Shown piece by piece: positions 9,622 through 19,328 of a DNA stretch of 64,000 nucleotides; the first letter of the stretch is position 1, and each line of letters starts with the position of its first letter. The translations under genes were made by a program, and so were the position numbers. A model generated the notes under the pieces. It did not search any database. It saw only the letters and a list, made by a program, of their open reading frames with translations, and was not told where the DNA came from. Origin of the DNA: Bacteroidota bacterium (GTDB lineage Bacteria; Bacteroidota; Bacteroidia; Chitinophagales; Chitinophagaceae); contig JAFEAJ010000001.1 in NCBI GenBank assembly GCA_018266455.1, forward strand, positions 62,001 through 126,000. The letters run 5' to 3'.

Positions 9622-10887
9622 TCAAAAACGGTGCTTCAGCAACGCATTGCCCACTGCGCATTCAAGGCATCTTTGCTTGTCGCAATATTGGGTTTTCAGC
9701 TCAATGAGCGATTGGGAATCGGATGCATTGCTGCTCATCGCCCCAATGGCTTTCCATTGGCCGATAATATGATTGCTTTCTGAAGCAGTTTCATCAAGCC
9801 ACTGCAATGCTTTTTCCTTAAAATTATTTTGCCGGTGAAAATGGCCATAAGCGAAAATAACCGGCACTATGGTGTTAATGACAATATTTTCTGCCATTTG
9901 TTTCCCAACTGATTTCTTTTTAAAGGAAGCGGCTTCATCCAAAACATAATGACAGCTCCAGTAATCACTTGCTGTTACCGATAATAATGCTTTTGCTTCC
10001 TGCACCGATTTCATTTCAATCAGCTTCGAAAACAGGTGAGAAGACCTGCTGATAAGCATAGCGAGCTGTGCCAGGCGAATGGCAGGGAAATTGCCGGGCC
10101 TCATGCGCAGAAGAAGCGCCCGCATATCTATATCCGCCAGCTTGTACTTGCCTTTTAGAAAATGATATTCTTTTTGAAGCATTTTAGAATAATCTTCGTC
10201 AAACTTTTTTTCCAGCAAGCCGCACTGCCCCAGCAACAATGCTTCCAGTTGATGGGCCTGGCTTTTATGTTTGGCAAGAATTTTTACAGAAATGCTTTTG
10301 GCCACTGCTTCAAAAACCTCAGCATTTACTTTCGTTCCAAAATTTTTTGCGAGCATCCACCAAAAAGTTTCTTCCCAATGCTGGTTGTTCTCTGTAAGAT
10401 AATCGCCGACAATTTTTGATTTCCGTTCCAGCCGCTCAACCATCAATCTTTGTTTCCAGGATGCCCACAGGATATCGCTCACCTGGCCCGCCATGTTTTC
10501 GCATGGCACAAATGAAGAATTGTTCATGAGCTCCTCATATCGCTTCAATAACATTTTCGGCACAAGCCTGTTCAACGTTAAAACGGGAAACCTGGGCAAA
10601 GCCCCCTGCCGGTCATTTTCCCAAACTGCATGAAGTATAATGTTATGATAATTTTTATCGCCCGCATGGGCATGCTTTTCCCAATCGGATGCCTGCACAT
10701 GAAGTTCAATATTGCCTGCCAGGATGGTGCTGCCAATTTTTATTTTTGCCTCAAGAAAATCAGGGCCCTGGTGAGTGTTGTGGTTGCCGGGAAAAATGAT
10801 TTGCAAAGGCTCATTGTTATCTGTACAAAGCGCTTTTCGATTAAAATACTGCATTCGCCAGATGAAATGGAGCAATTTTTCTGTCAT
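9622..10887 (-). CDS. DUF2851 family protein
   Basis: A 421-aa conserved Bacteroidota protein of unknown function. The family signature is near the N-terminus: LLHFIWRMQYFN, then HQGPDFLEAKI and GNIELHVQASDWEKH. This part, with its conserved Asp, Glu and His residues, recalls a metal-dependent nuclease-like core, but that is only an impression. The ATG at 10887 gives the usual family N-terminus. The C-terminus has a cysteine cluster (CDKQRCLECAVG). It lies downstream of maf on the same strand, separated by 61 bp containing a small GAGCGG/CCGCTC hairpin. Confidence 0.85.
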   Translation of the reverse strand: MTEKLLHFIWRMQYFNRKALCTDNNEPLQIIFPGNHNTHQGPDFLEAKIKIGSTILAGNIELHVQASDWEKHAHAGDKNYHNIILHAVWENDRQGALPRFPVLTLNRLVPKMLLKRYEELMNNSSFVPCENMAGQVSDILWASWKQRLMVERLERKSKIVGDYLTENNQHWEETFWWMLAKNFGTKVNAEVFEAVAKSISVKILAKHKSQAHQLEALLLGQCGLLEKKFDEDYSKMLQKEYHFLKGKYKLADIDMRALLLRMRPGNFPAIRLAQLAMLISRSSHLFSKLIEMKSVQEAKALLSVTASDYWSCHYVLDEAASFKKKSVGKQMAENIVINTIVPVIFAYGHFHRQNNFKEKALQWLDETASESNHIIGQWKAIGAMSSNASDSQSLIELKTQYCDKQRCLECAVGNALLKHRF

Positions 10888-10948
10888 GGGATGAAGGTTT
10901 GTTGAAATAATGCGTTGCCAGTTTGAGCGGATCGCCCGCTCTTCCTTA

Positions 10949-11515
10949 TTATACCCTGAAATTACTCAATTCTTTTACAACCCTGCTCACCGGCAGGCCC
11001 ATCACATTATAAAAATCCCCTGAAATTTTTTTGATGCCCACTACGCCAATCCATTCCTGTATGGCATAAGCTCCCGCTTTGTCATAAGGCTTGTACTTTC
11101 TTACATAAAATTCAATTTGCCCTCTTGTAAGATCATGAAACCAAACTTCAGTCGTATCTGCAAAGGATATTTCTTTTTTTCCCTGGGTTATTACAACCCC
11201 GGTAACAACAAGGTGCTTATTTCCTGAAAGCCTTGTCAAAATGCTTACCGCATCTTTGGCGTCCTTAGGTTTGCCGATCACTTCATTGTCCAGCACGACA
11301 ATGGTATCAGCGGCGATGATGATATCATCTTCACTTATCTCCTGCTTCACGGCAGCGGCTTTGTTGCCTGCAATGTGCTTGGCAACCTGTTCTATGCCCA
11401 GGTTTTCCGGATAGGATTCGTCAGTTTCTTTTACCACCACATCAAAAGGTATTTCTGCCCATTGCAGCAATTGCTTTCTGCGTGGCGATTGCGAAGCCAG
11501 TATGATCTTGTTCAT
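10949..11515 (-). CDS. maf: Maf-like nucleoside triphosphate pyrophosphatase
   Basis: A 188-aa house-cleaning pyrophosphatase that hydrolyses non-canonical or modified NTPs, especially dTTP/UTP for the YhdE type. Diagnostic motifs are the N-terminal ILASQSPRRKQLL, the acidic DESYPENL, the central AADTIV with its catalytic Asp, IGKPKDAKDA, and the C-terminal YDKAGAYAIQEW. It sits 3 bp after the UbiA-family gene and is translationally linked to it. Confidence 0.95.
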   Translation of the reverse strand: MNKIILASQSPRRKQLLQWAEIPFDVVVKETDESYPENLGIEQVAKHIAGNKAAAVKQEISEDDIIIAADTIVVLDNEVIGKPKDAKDAVSILTRLSGNKHLVVTGVVITQGKKEISFADTTEVWFHDLTRGQIEFYVRKYKPYDKAGAYAIQEWIGVVGIKKISGDFYNVMGLPVSRVVKELSNFRV

Positions 11516-11518
11516 GCG

Positions 11519-12463
11519 TTAAAAAGTTAAGAACAGCAAGAGCGAAAGAATGCCTGCAAGCATTGTTCTTTTTATCATGCTGCTAAGTTGGTGATAATCT
11601 GGCGTAGTGTTTGCCCGGTAAAGCCCCCGCAAAATGATTACAAGAGGGATAATGATGAATATAACGGAATATACCACAACCCACCACCATTTGTATTGCA
11701 AAATATAAAATTGCAATATTGCTAATGCCAGTATCAATACGGTAAGCCATGTGGCTGCAAAAACTTTTGCCACATTAACGCCCCACACAATAGGCATGGT
11801 GCGGCAATTGTATTCAGCATCGCCATGCATATCTTCAATATCTTTGACCACTTCGCGAACAAGCGAAATAATAAAAGCAAAACCGGCATACAGGACTGCA
11901 AACTTATAAATCCTGGATAAAATGTGATGGTACGCAGGGTCATTTAAAAGGTGTACCCTGAACTCGCACAAATACAGTACCATGATGACCCAGGCAGTGA
12001 GCAGTGAGATAACGATGTTCCCAATCAGCAGTTTTCTTTTGAAAGTAGTACTGTAAAACCATAACAAGACAACTGTAACCACATGCGAAGTTCCGACAAA
12101 GATATTCCTGAGCTTCCAGCTAATATAAAAACCAATAATAATCCCTGAGCCAGACAGCAGCCAGTGCCATATAATTGCCCACCTCCGCTTAATCATTTTT
12201 TCGATTATCAGCTTATCAGGTTTATTCACCCTGTCAATATTCAAGTCGAAGTAATCATTAATAATGTATCCGGCTGCTGCAATGAGCACTGATGAGAAGC
12301 ACAAAAGGAAAAACAAAGGCGGGGGCAGGTAATTTTGGAGGCCCTGAAATTTTGTTAAGTAAGAAGGAAGCAAAACCGCATAATAGAACAAAACCTGTGT
12401 AAGCGCTATAAAGAAAAGATTAGGCCACCTGATAAGCCGTAAAAATGCGCCTAACAATTGCAT
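11519..12463 (-). CDS. UbiA-family prenyltransferase (geranylgeranylglycerol-phosphate type)
   Basis: A polytopic membrane prenyltransferase of 314 aa with about eight hydrophobic segments. Both aspartate-rich motifs that bind Mg-prenyl diphosphate are present: NDYFDLNIDRVNKP in the first half and DIEDMHGDAEYNCRT in the second. Bacteroidota homologues with this neighbourhood are commonly annotated geranylgeranylglycerol-phosphate geranylgeranyltransferase, but the true acceptor is unproven and an ubiquinone/menaquinone-type role is not excluded by sequence alone. It is part of the DUF2520/KdsC-like/UbiA/Maf cluster, with Maf starting 3 bp downstream. Confidence 0.85.
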   Translation of the reverse strand: MQLLGAFLRLIRWPNLFFIALTQVLFYYAVLLPSYLTKFQGLQNYLPPPLFFLLCFSSVLIAAAGYIINDYFDLNIDRVNKPDKLIIEKMIKRRWAIIWHWLLSGSGIIIGFYISWKLRNIFVGTSHVVTVVLLWFYSTTFKRKLLIGNIVISLLTAWVIMVLYLCEFRVHLLNDPAYHHILSRIYKFAVLYAGFAFIISLVREVVKDIEDMHGDAEYNCRTMPIVWGVNVAKVFAATWLTVLILALAILQFYILQYKWWWVVVYSVIFIIIPLVIILRGLYRANTTPDYHQLSSMIKRTMLAGILSLLLFLTF

Positions 12464-12540
12464 AAGAACCCATTTATTGACAGCACAAGATAAAAATAGA
12501 ATTGAAAATAACAGAAAACCGAAGTGAACAGGACAACATG

Positions 12541-13062
12541 CTATTTAGATGCCACCGTTGTGTCGATTGACCAATGTCCATTTAATTTCAGCACTTTTTC
12601 AATCACATCCCTGGCACATCCCTGCCCGCCCTTGCAAGGCGATATATATTTGGCAATATGCCTGATTTCAGGAACAGCATCCAATGGCGAACAGCTTAAG
12701 CCCGCTTCTTTCATGGCTTCATAATCAGGAATATCATCGCCCATAAACAAAACCTCGTCTTTTGTTAGCTTATGTTCCGCCATATAGCCAGCCATTTTTT
12801 GCTTTTTGTTCTCCACTTTGGTAAATACTTCTGCCACACCAAGCTTATTCAGCCTCAATTTTGTAGCTTCCGAATCAGCGCCTGAAATGGCAATAACCCT
12901 GTATCCTTTTTTCACAGCAAGCTGTAGTGCATAGCCATCTTTAATATTCATTCTTCTTGCTTGTTCTCCATTGTCAAAAACAAAAATTGTCCCGTCTGTC
13001 AATACGCCATCAACATCAAAAACAAAAGTGGTAATCTTTTTAAAGGCAGGAAGTACATTCAT
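12541..13062 (-). CDS. KdsC-like HAD phosphatase (HAD-IIIC)
   Basis: A small HAD-superfamily phosphatase without a cap domain, resembling 3-deoxy-D-manno-octulosonate 8-phosphate phosphatase. Motif I is FDVDGVLTDG, motif II is ISGADS and motif III is FMGDDIPDYEAM, followed by the PEIRHIAKYISPCKGGQG region seen in KdsC proteins. I chose ATG 13062, five codons inside a longer TTG-initiated frame. About 173 aa is normal for the family. It lies between DUF2520 and UbiA in a probable operon and may act in Kdo/LPS synthesis. Confidence 0.88.
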   Translation of the reverse strand: MNVLPAFKKITTFVFDVDGVLTDGTIFVFDNGEQARRMNIKDGYALQLAVKKGYRVIAISGADSEATKLRLNKLGVAEVFTKVENKKQKMAGYMAEHKLTKDEVLFMGDDIPDYEAMKEAGLSCSPLDAVPEIRHIAKYISPCKGGQGCARDVIEKVLKLNGHWSIDTTVASK

Positions 13063-13109
13063 AAGTTTAATTTGCAAATGGGAAGAGCTGCAAATGTGCG
13101 AATTTATTC

Positions 13110-13883
13110 TTAAACCGGGGATGCGGTTTTTTTAGAGATAATGCTTTTGCTGAATATTTCGTAAGCAGCTTTCAGTTCCGGATACGGCAACAGCGCTTCA
13201 AGGTGCTTGTTGATGGTTCCCATATCGCTTCTTGCAGCTGGCCCGGTTTGCATGGCCTGTGGCGAAAAAAAATGCAACCGCTTCGCGGTTTCTTCTATCA
13301 AAGGCAACAGCAATTTGAAATCAACGCGTTCTTTGCAACAATAATCTTCTGCCAAAGCATAAAGATGGTTGCTGAAATTGTTTACCATAATTGCAGCTAT
13401 ATGCAATTTTAATCTTTCGTCATCACTGCATCTCCTCACGTTGCCTGATAGGGTGTTCGCAAAATCACTAACTACAGACAAGTTCTTTGCATTATTTGCA
13501 TCTACCAGCAAAGGAATGTCATAAGTGTTCGTATTTTCTTTCCTTAAGCTTTGCAACGGGTACAGCACGCCATAGCTGTTGCTTACCTTTCGCAATACTG
13601 TTTTTGGAACAGAGCCTGCTGTGTGCACTACAAGTTTTTTTTTGAGGAACAAATGCCCGTTCATTTCTAAAAGCGAGTCATCTGAAACAGCAATAATATA
13701 AAAATCGCCGCTCATATTAATTTCTTCGAAAGCTGATGTAAAGCTGCAATTCAGCTCTTCAGCCAGGAAGGCTGCATGTTCTTCCTGCCTGCTCATTACC
13801 TGCATAATGATATGGCCAGCATTCATGGCCCTTCGGCCTAAAACAGTAGCCACATTCCCTGAACCGATAATTACTACCTTCAT
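13110..13883 (-). CDS. Rossmann-like and DUF2520 domain protein
   Basis: A 257-aa protein with an N-terminal NAD(P)-binding Rossmann motif (MKVVIIGSGNVATVLG) and a C-terminal all-helical DUF2520 domain, resembling ketopantoate/6-phosphogluconate-type dehydrogenases. VHTAGSVP and GVLYPLQSL are family-typical. The substrate is unknown. It is the first gene of the four-gene minus-strand cluster that continues through the KdsC-like, UbiA and Maf genes. The gap to the divergent hydrolase start is only 18 bp, so their promoters overlap. Confidence 0.87.
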   Translation of the reverse strand: MKVVIIGSGNVATVLGRRAMNAGHIIMQVMSRQEEHAAFLAEELNCSFTSAFEEINMSGDFYIIAVSDDSLLEMNGHLFLKKKLVVHTAGSVPKTVLRKVSNSYGVLYPLQSLRKENTNTYDIPLLVDANNAKNLSVVSDFANTLSGNVRRCSDDERLKLHIAAIMVNNFSNHLYALAEDYCCKERVDFKLLLPLIEETAKRLHFFSPQAMQTGPAARSDMGTINKHLEALLPYPELKAAYEIFSKSIISKKTASPV

Positions 13884-13901
13884 AAAATATTTTTGCCCTG
13901 C

Positions 13902-14756
13902 ATGAAGTTAGCACAAAAACTCGCAATCAAATATGCGCAATCAAGGCTGCGCATAATGGCATTGGTTTCGAAAAAAAAGGCTGCAAAAAAAACCTTGCAA
14001 TTGTTCAGCACACCTATGATGAAGCCAAAGACAAAAACGCCTGCTATTTTTTTGAAAGGAGAAAAATTGTCATTTACTATTGATGGGCATATTATCCGTG
14101 GGCACCGGTGGCTGCCGAAGCAACCACCTAAAGAAAAGATTTTGATATTGCATGGGTTCGAATCGAACAGCAGAAATTTCAGCGCTTATATAAACGCCTT
14201 TTTAAAAAAAGGACATGAGGTACTCGCATTCGATGCGCCTGCACATGGAGAATCAGGTGGCAAAAAAATAACACTGCCGCTTTACATTCAAACAATAAAA
14301 GAAATCAATGAGCGGTATGGGCCAATAGAATATTTTATGGCTCATTCTTTCGGCGGTCTTGCGCTGTCGCATTTTATTGAACAAATACACCATGACAAGG
14401 GTACAAAAATCGTATTTATTGCTCCGGCTACAGAAACAAAAACTGCTGCTGATAAAATGTTCCGGCTGTTGGGGCTGGACGGTGAAGTAAGAAAGGAATT
14501 TGATAAACTGATACTTGAAATAGCGGGCAAGCCCCAGGAGCATTTTTCCATCAGGCGGGCCATGAACAATATTCAAGCCTCAGTGCTTTGGGTACATGAT
14601 GAAGAAGATGACATCGTCCCCATTTCCGGTGCGTTGAAGGTAAAAGAAGATAAACACAGGAATGTACAGTTTGTTTTCACAAAAGGGCTTGGCCACAGAA
14701 AGATTTACCGGGATGAAGGGGTCATGGGCAAGGTAGTTGAATGGCTGGCCCACTGA
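13902..14756 (+). CDS. Alpha/beta hydrolase
   Basis: A 284-aa alpha/beta-hydrolase of lysophospholipase/BAAT type. Oxyanion-loop HGFES, nucleophile elbow AHSFGG (Ser), acid DEEDDIVP and catalytic His in GLGHRKIYRDE form a complete triad. The N-terminal ~40 residues are basic (KKKAAKKT) with no classical signal peptide. I chose ATG 13902 over the upstream in-frame TTG. The substrate is unknown. It is transcribed divergently from DUF2520 and converges on pcm with a 48-bp gap that contains an AGGCATT/AATGCCT inverted repeat. Confidence 0.88.
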   Translation: MKLAQKLAIKYAQSRLRIMALVSKKKAAKKTLQLFSTPMMKPKTKTPAIFLKGEKLSFTIDGHIIRGHRWLPKQPPKEKILILHGFESNSRNFSAYINAFLKKGHEVLAFDAPAHGESGGKKITLPLYIQTIKEINERYGPIEYFMAHSFGGLALSHFIEQIHHDKGTKIVFIAPATETKTAADKMFRLLGLDGEVRKEFDKLILEIAGKPQEHFSIRRAMNNIQASVLWVHDEEDDIVPISGALKVKEDKHRNVQFVFTKGLGHRKIYRDEGVMGKVVEWLAH

Positions 14757-14804
14757 CAGGCATTAATAATTTGTTAGCGCCCCTGTTTTCTATCGGCCAA
14801 TGCC

Positions 14805-15461
14805 TCAACTATTCCTGCCTCCCACCATTGGCACGAAGGAAAAATTATCGAATTCTTCTTCTTCAACAGCGTTCCCTTGCTGTTTTGTGATGCGCAGCAT
14901 CCGCTGCACCTTACTATCCCCGACAGGTATTACCATTTTGCCACCTGTTTTTAGTTGCTCGATCAATTTCGGGGGAACGTATGGCGCAGCCGCAGTAACA
15001 ATAACCTTATCAAATGGTGCAAAAGTTGGCAGGCCTTCATAGCCATCCCCATAAAAAAATTTAATGTTCGGATACCTTTTAAGAAAGGGAAAGGCCTTGT
15101 TATGGTCAAATAAATTTTTTTGCCTTTCGATAGAGAACACCTGCGCTCCCATTTCTGCCAAAACACAGGCCTGGTAGGCGCTTCCTGTCCCAATCTCCAG
15201 AACTTTTTCAAAGGGCTTCAATTCCAGCAACTGGGTCTGGTAAGCCACGGTATATGGCTGGCTGATGGTTTGGTTCTCTGCAATCGGGAAAGCCCTGTCT
15301 TCGTACGCAATTTTATCAAATGCAGAATCCATAAAAAAATGCCTGGGAATGTGCAACATGGCTTGCAATACCCTTTCATCGGTAATTCCTTTAGTCTTGA
15401 TGGAATCGACCAGTTGCTTGCGCATGCCCTTGTGACGGTACGTATCTTCAAAAACTCTCAT
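14805..15461 (-). CDS. pcm: Protein-L-isoaspartate O-methyltransferase
   Basis: A 218-aa SAM-dependent repair methyltransferase acting on L-isoaspartyl residues of aged proteins. Family motifs are IPRHFFMDSAF, ISQPYTVAYQTQLL (substrate loop) and the SAM-binding VLEIGTGSAYQACVLA; the post-core part ends in FVPMVGG. The start ATG lies at 15461. It is a single gene. Length and motif order are normal, so the assignment is firm. Confidence 0.95.
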   Translation of the reverse strand: MRVFEDTYRHKGMRKQLVDSIKTKGITDERVLQAMLHIPRHFFMDSAFDKIAYEDRAFPIAENQTISQPYTVAYQTQLLELKPFEKVLEIGTGSAYQACVLAEMGAQVFSIERQKNLFDHNKAFPFLKRYPNIKFFYGDGYEGLPTFAPFDKVIVTAAAPYVPPKLIEQLKTGGKMVIPVGDSKVQRMLRITKQQGNAVEEEEFDNFSFVPMVGGRNS

Positions 15462-15657
15462 AAGCGCTGCAAGATAAGAATTAAGGAGGAAGACAGAAGA
15501 TGCCGGGCTTAAAGACTATGACAAAAACATAAAGCGGGTTTAGCCATTAATATGCTTTCCCCGGCCATATACCTCATGCCATCAACTTCCTTATAAAATT
15601 ATTTATTCCATCACATTTTTCTTTTGTAATTTTTGGGCTCATTCAAAATCATTCTAT

Positions 15658-16512
15658 ATGCCGCGATTGCTTAATGATGAAGAAATAAAAATATTTAATC
15701 GGGATGGTTATGTTATAGTGCGCAAATTTATTACTGAGGAAGAGGTCAATAAACTTTATAAAACGGCTACTGCAGACAGTGTAATTAAAGAAAATGCGCT
15801 TGATTTAAATGACCAGTCGGGCAAAAAAACAAAACTTACTTTATGGTTCAGCCCTGGCAATGACCTGTACAGCCTGCTCATCCGCAGCAGCCGAATGGTG
15901 AATTCCGTAGCAAAACTACTGGACAGCAGCTCCCCTGTTTGCCACTTTCATACCAAGTTGATGCAGAAAGAGCCTCGTGTAGGCGGCGCCTGGGAATGGC
16001 ACCAGGATTATGGGTATTGGTATAAAAATCAATTTTTATATCCTGACCAGTTGGTGAGCGTGATGGTAGCATTGACCGAAGCCAATCAGCAAAATGGCTG
16101 CCTGCAGGTAATAAAGGGCTCCCACAAATTAGGAAGAGTGAACCATGGCTTTTCGGGCGAGCAGGTGGGCGCTGATATGGAAATGGTGAACCTTGCGCTT
16201 AAAACCCTGGAACTTGTTTATGTCGAGCTTCAGCCCGGCGATACTTTATTCTTCCACAGCAACATCCTTCACCGGTCTGAAGCCAATCTTTCTGAAAAAC
16301 CAAGATGGTCAATAATTTCCTGCTACAATTCATTATCCAATCCTGCCTACAATGATGATTCTGCAGGTTGGAGAAAACCGGTCGAAATTGTTGCAGATGA
16401 CCTGTTATTGAAATCAGAAAGCACAGGCGCATCATTAACAGGGGATTTTCTGAAGAAAGAGAAAGATCCAGCGCTGAAAGAAACCAAATGGGAAAAAGAG
16501 GTGAATACATAA
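15658..16512 (+). CDS. Phytanoyl-CoA dioxygenase (PhyH) family protein
   Basis: A 284-aa non-haem Fe(II)/2-oxoglutarate-dependent dioxygenase. The metal triad is visible: H115-x-D117 in EWHQDYGYW and a distal His (about 205) in FFHSNILHRSEAN, followed by an Arg (PRWSI) for 2-oxoglutarate. Such proteins hydroxylate small molecules, and the substrate here is unknown. It lies upstream of an MFS permease and a Gfo/Idh/MocA oxidoreductase, each with gaps of 90-130 bp, suggesting a loose catabolic group. Confidence 0.88.
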   Translation: MPRLLNDEEIKIFNRDGYVIVRKFITEEEVNKLYKTATADSVIKENALDLNDQSGKKTKLTLWFSPGNDLYSLLIRSSRMVNSVAKLLDSSSPVCHFHTKLMQKEPRVGGAWEWHQDYGYWYKNQFLYPDQLVSVMVALTEANQQNGCLQVIKGSHKLGRVNHGFSGEQVGADMEMVNLALKTLELVYVELQPGDTLFFHSNILHRSEANLSEKPRWSIISCYNSLSNPAYNDDSAGWRKPVEIVADDLLLKSESTGASLTGDFLKKEKDPALKETKWEKEVNT

Positions 16513-16643
16513 TAAAAATTTCGTCTCACCCAAAGAACAAGAGGGATACAAAGAACATCGGATTGGCGTTTGAAAATGACTTTAATTAAATTTTTGTACC
16601 GCTGTAGCCTTTGTGCCTTTATGTAAAAAATAAAACCAACTGA

Positions 16644-17858
16644 ATGATGAAAACAACAACGAGAATTCAGCTATCTGCCATGATGTTCCTGGAGTTTTTT
16701 ATTTGGGGGGCTTGGTATGTAACAATGGGCACCTATCTTGACAAAGTGTTGCATGCTGACGGAGTTCAGGTAGGCGCAGCTTATAGCGCAATGGCAATCG
16801 CAACGATCATTTCTCCTTTTTTTGTTGGCATGATCGCCGACAGGTTTTTCTCTGCACAAAAAGTACTTGGGGCAATGCACCTCGCCGGTGCTGTTCTTTT
16901 ATACCTGCTCACTACAATTACAAGCCCTAATGGCTTTTATTGGGTGCTGCTTTTATATTCGCTTATGTATGCTCCAACGCTGGCACTTGCAAATTCGGTT
17001 GCTTTCAGGCAAATGAGCGACCCGAGCAAAGAGTTTCCTTCCATACGCGTGCTGGGCACAATCGGCTGGATCGCCACCGGGTGGATCATCGACAAAGTTT
17101 TTCATTTGACTACCGGCGAGCTTGGTTTTACCTTTAGTATGGCAGCTGTAGCTTCCGCTGCATTGGGCCTGCTTAGTTTTTTTCTGCCCGATGCCCCGCC
17201 TAAAGCAAAAGGCACGCAAACCACATTTGCGCAGGTCCTCGGTGCCGATGCATTTGTTTTGTTCAGGAACAAATCTTTTACCGTTTTCTTTTTTGCTTCG
17301 GTACTTATTTGCATTCCTCTTTCATTTTACTACAGCCTTACCAACCTATATTTAACTGAAGCAGGAATGAAGGACGTAACCAGCAACATGACATACGGAC
17401 AGTTTTCAGAAGCCATCTTTATTTTACTGATACCATTCTTCTTCCGCAGGCTTGGCGTAAAATGGATGATTGCCCTGGGAATGATCGCCTGGGCTGTTCG
17501 TTTTATATGTTTTGGTTATGGAGATGCCGGCCCGCATTTATGGATGCTTTTTGCAGGCATTGTTTTACATGGAGTGTGCTTTGATTTCTTTTTTGTTACC
17601 GGCCAGATTTATACCGATAGCAAAGCGGGAGTAAAAATACAAAGCCAGGCACAGGGCATGATTACCATGGCAACTTATGGCATTGGCATGTGGATCGGCA
17701 CTTTATTATCCGGCTATGTGAAAGATCATTATACAATTGAAAAGGTGGTGCAATGGAAAAGCGTATGGATGGTCCCAGCCGGTATTGCAGTTGTTGTGCT
17801 CATATTGTTTGTATTGCTGTTTAACGACAACAAACATTCAGCGGCACATGCCTCATGA
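16644..17858 (+). CDS. MFS transporter, nucleoside:H+ symporter (NupG)-like
   Basis: A 404-aa major facilitator with about twelve hydrophobic segments. The N-terminal stretch FLEFFIWGAWYVTMGTYL and the SIRVLGTIGWIATGW segment are typical of the NupG/XapB-like family widely found in Bacteroidota. Many homologues in this phylum sit in sugar-utilisation clusters and may transport sugars rather than nucleosides. Here the neighbour is a sugar-type oxidoreductase, which favours a carbohydrate substrate, by inference only. Confidence 0.85.
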   Translation: MMKTTTRIQLSAMMFLEFFIWGAWYVTMGTYLDKVLHADGVQVGAAYSAMAIATIISPFFVGMIADRFFSAQKVLGAMHLAGAVLLYLLTTITSPNGFYWVLLLYSLMYAPTLALANSVAFRQMSDPSKEFPSIRVLGTIGWIATGWIIDKVFHLTTGELGFTFSMAAVASAALGLLSFFLPDAPPKAKGTQTTFAQVLGADAFVLFRNKSFTVFFFASVLICIPLSFYYSLTNLYLTEAGMKDVTSNMTYGQFSEAIFILLIPFFFRRLGVKWMIALGMIAWAVRFICFGYGDAGPHLWMLFAGIVLHGVCFDFFFVTGQIYTDSKAGVKIQSQAQGMITMATYGIGMWIGTLLSGYVKDHYTIEKVVQWKSVWMVPAGIAVVVLILFVLLFNDNKHSAAHAS

Positions 17859-17951
17859 CTTTTCCAAAATTCAACAATTTGAAAAAAGCGTTCAACAGAA
17901 TTAAAAATACGACAACATAAAATATTTTAAAACTCAAATCAATTCAGCATT

Positions 17952-19145
17952 ATGAAAAGAATCGCCATGCTTGGCTCAGGCTTTATCGGCAGGTTTTATG
18001 CAGATGCATTACAGGGGCAAAGAAGCAAGGACAAAATCGTGAGCATTTATGCCCGCCGTGAAGAAAGCGCAAAAAAATTCGCCGCAGACTATACATGCGA
18101 GCACTGGTCAACCAATATGGAAGAAGTGATCGCTCATCCCGGTGTAGATATTGTTTGTATTGCTTTGCCCAATAATCTACATGAGGCAGCCGTGTTGCTT
18201 TGCTGCAAACACAAAAAAGCGGTAATGACCACGAAGCCACTTGCAAGAAATGGGGAAGAAGCCAAGCGCATGCTGGTTGCCGTGGAAGAAGCAGGGATCT
18301 TCAACGGCTACCTTGAAGACCTGGTGTACACTCCAAAATTTTTAAAAGCAAACGAAAGCGTAAGGAATGGGGCTTTGGGAAGAGTGCTATGGGCAAAATC
18401 AAGAGAAACGCATCCCGGCCCGCACAGTGATTGGTTTTGGGACATTGAGCAGGCCGGCGGCGGCTGCATGCTGGACCTCGGCTGTCATTGTATAGAAATC
18501 GCAAGAAGTTTTATTGGGAAAGACATCAGGCCGGTTGAAGTGATGTGCTGGGCAGACACACAAGTGAAACCGATCGATGCAGAAGACCATGCCATTGGTT
18601 TGGTGAAATATGAAAACGGAGCCATCGGGCAATTTGAAGTGAGCTGGACCTTCCGGGGGGGAATGGACCTGCGCGATGAAGTAATGGGCACTGAAGGCAC
18701 TATCTGGCTCAACAGTTTCCTGCGCACAGGGTTTGAAATGTTCACCACCGGCAAAGGTGCAGATTATGTGGCAGAAAAAGCAGAAAGCAACACAGGCTGG
18801 CTGTTCCCGGTTGGCGATGAAGTGAACGACCTCGGGTACAACCACATGTTCACTGACATGTTCAACTCCTTAGAAAAAGGAGCTTCGCCGAAAGAAACTT
18901 TTTATGATGGTTATGTAGTGAATTGCATACTGGATGCGGCCTACCGATCAGCAAAATCAAAACTGTGGGAGCCGGTTAAGCTCGATATCTGGAGAGGAAA
19001 AACAGGCGTTACCAAAGACAGCCATTTAACAGAATACGACACAGACAACTACCTGATCAAAGAAGAAGTGACGCATTTCGGCGCAAAAAAAGTGATCCTA
19101 AAAAATAAAAAAACAGGGAAAATTATCGAGAAAGTCTTACAATAG
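17952..19145 (+). CDS. Gfo/Idh/MocA family oxidoreductase
   Basis: A 397-aa NAD(P)-dependent dehydrogenase. The N-terminal Rossmann motif is MLGSGFIGRFYAD; the Lys of the EKP-like signature appears in MTTKPLARN; and the C-terminal substrate domain has GGGCMLDLGCHCIE with the catalytic-region His. No Tat or Sec signal is seen, so it is cytoplasmic. It follows the MFS permease by 93 bp on the same strand and probably oxidises the imported polyol or sugar. The substrate cannot be named. Confidence 0.9.
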   Translation: MKRIAMLGSGFIGRFYADALQGQRSKDKIVSIYARREESAKKFAADYTCEHWSTNMEEVIAHPGVDIVCIALPNNLHEAAVLLCCKHKKAVMTTKPLARNGEEAKRMLVAVEEAGIFNGYLEDLVYTPKFLKANESVRNGALGRVLWAKSRETHPGPHSDWFWDIEQAGGGCMLDLGCHCIEIARSFIGKDIRPVEVMCWADTQVKPIDAEDHAIGLVKYENGAIGQFEVSWTFRGGMDLRDEVMGTEGTIWLNSFLRTGFEMFTTGKGADYVAEKAESNTGWLFPVGDEVNDLGYNHMFTDMFNSLEKGASPKETFYDGYVVNCILDAAYRSAKSKLWEPVKLDIWRGKTGVTKDSHLTEYDTDNYLIKEEVTHFGAKKVILKNKKTGKIIEKVLQ

Positions 19146-19328
19146 CAACCGGCAGAGCGCGCAATTCGCCAAATCAAAAATACTCCATGAAGCACCTGTA
19201 AATTAAACAGGCATGTTGTAGCCCGAGTTTTTTACATCACTGTTTTTTGATACATTAAAGGCAAGGGGCATGGTTGGGCCTGGGTTTTTGGCTTTACCGA
19301 AAGTTTTCCCGGACAAACAGGTCATTTC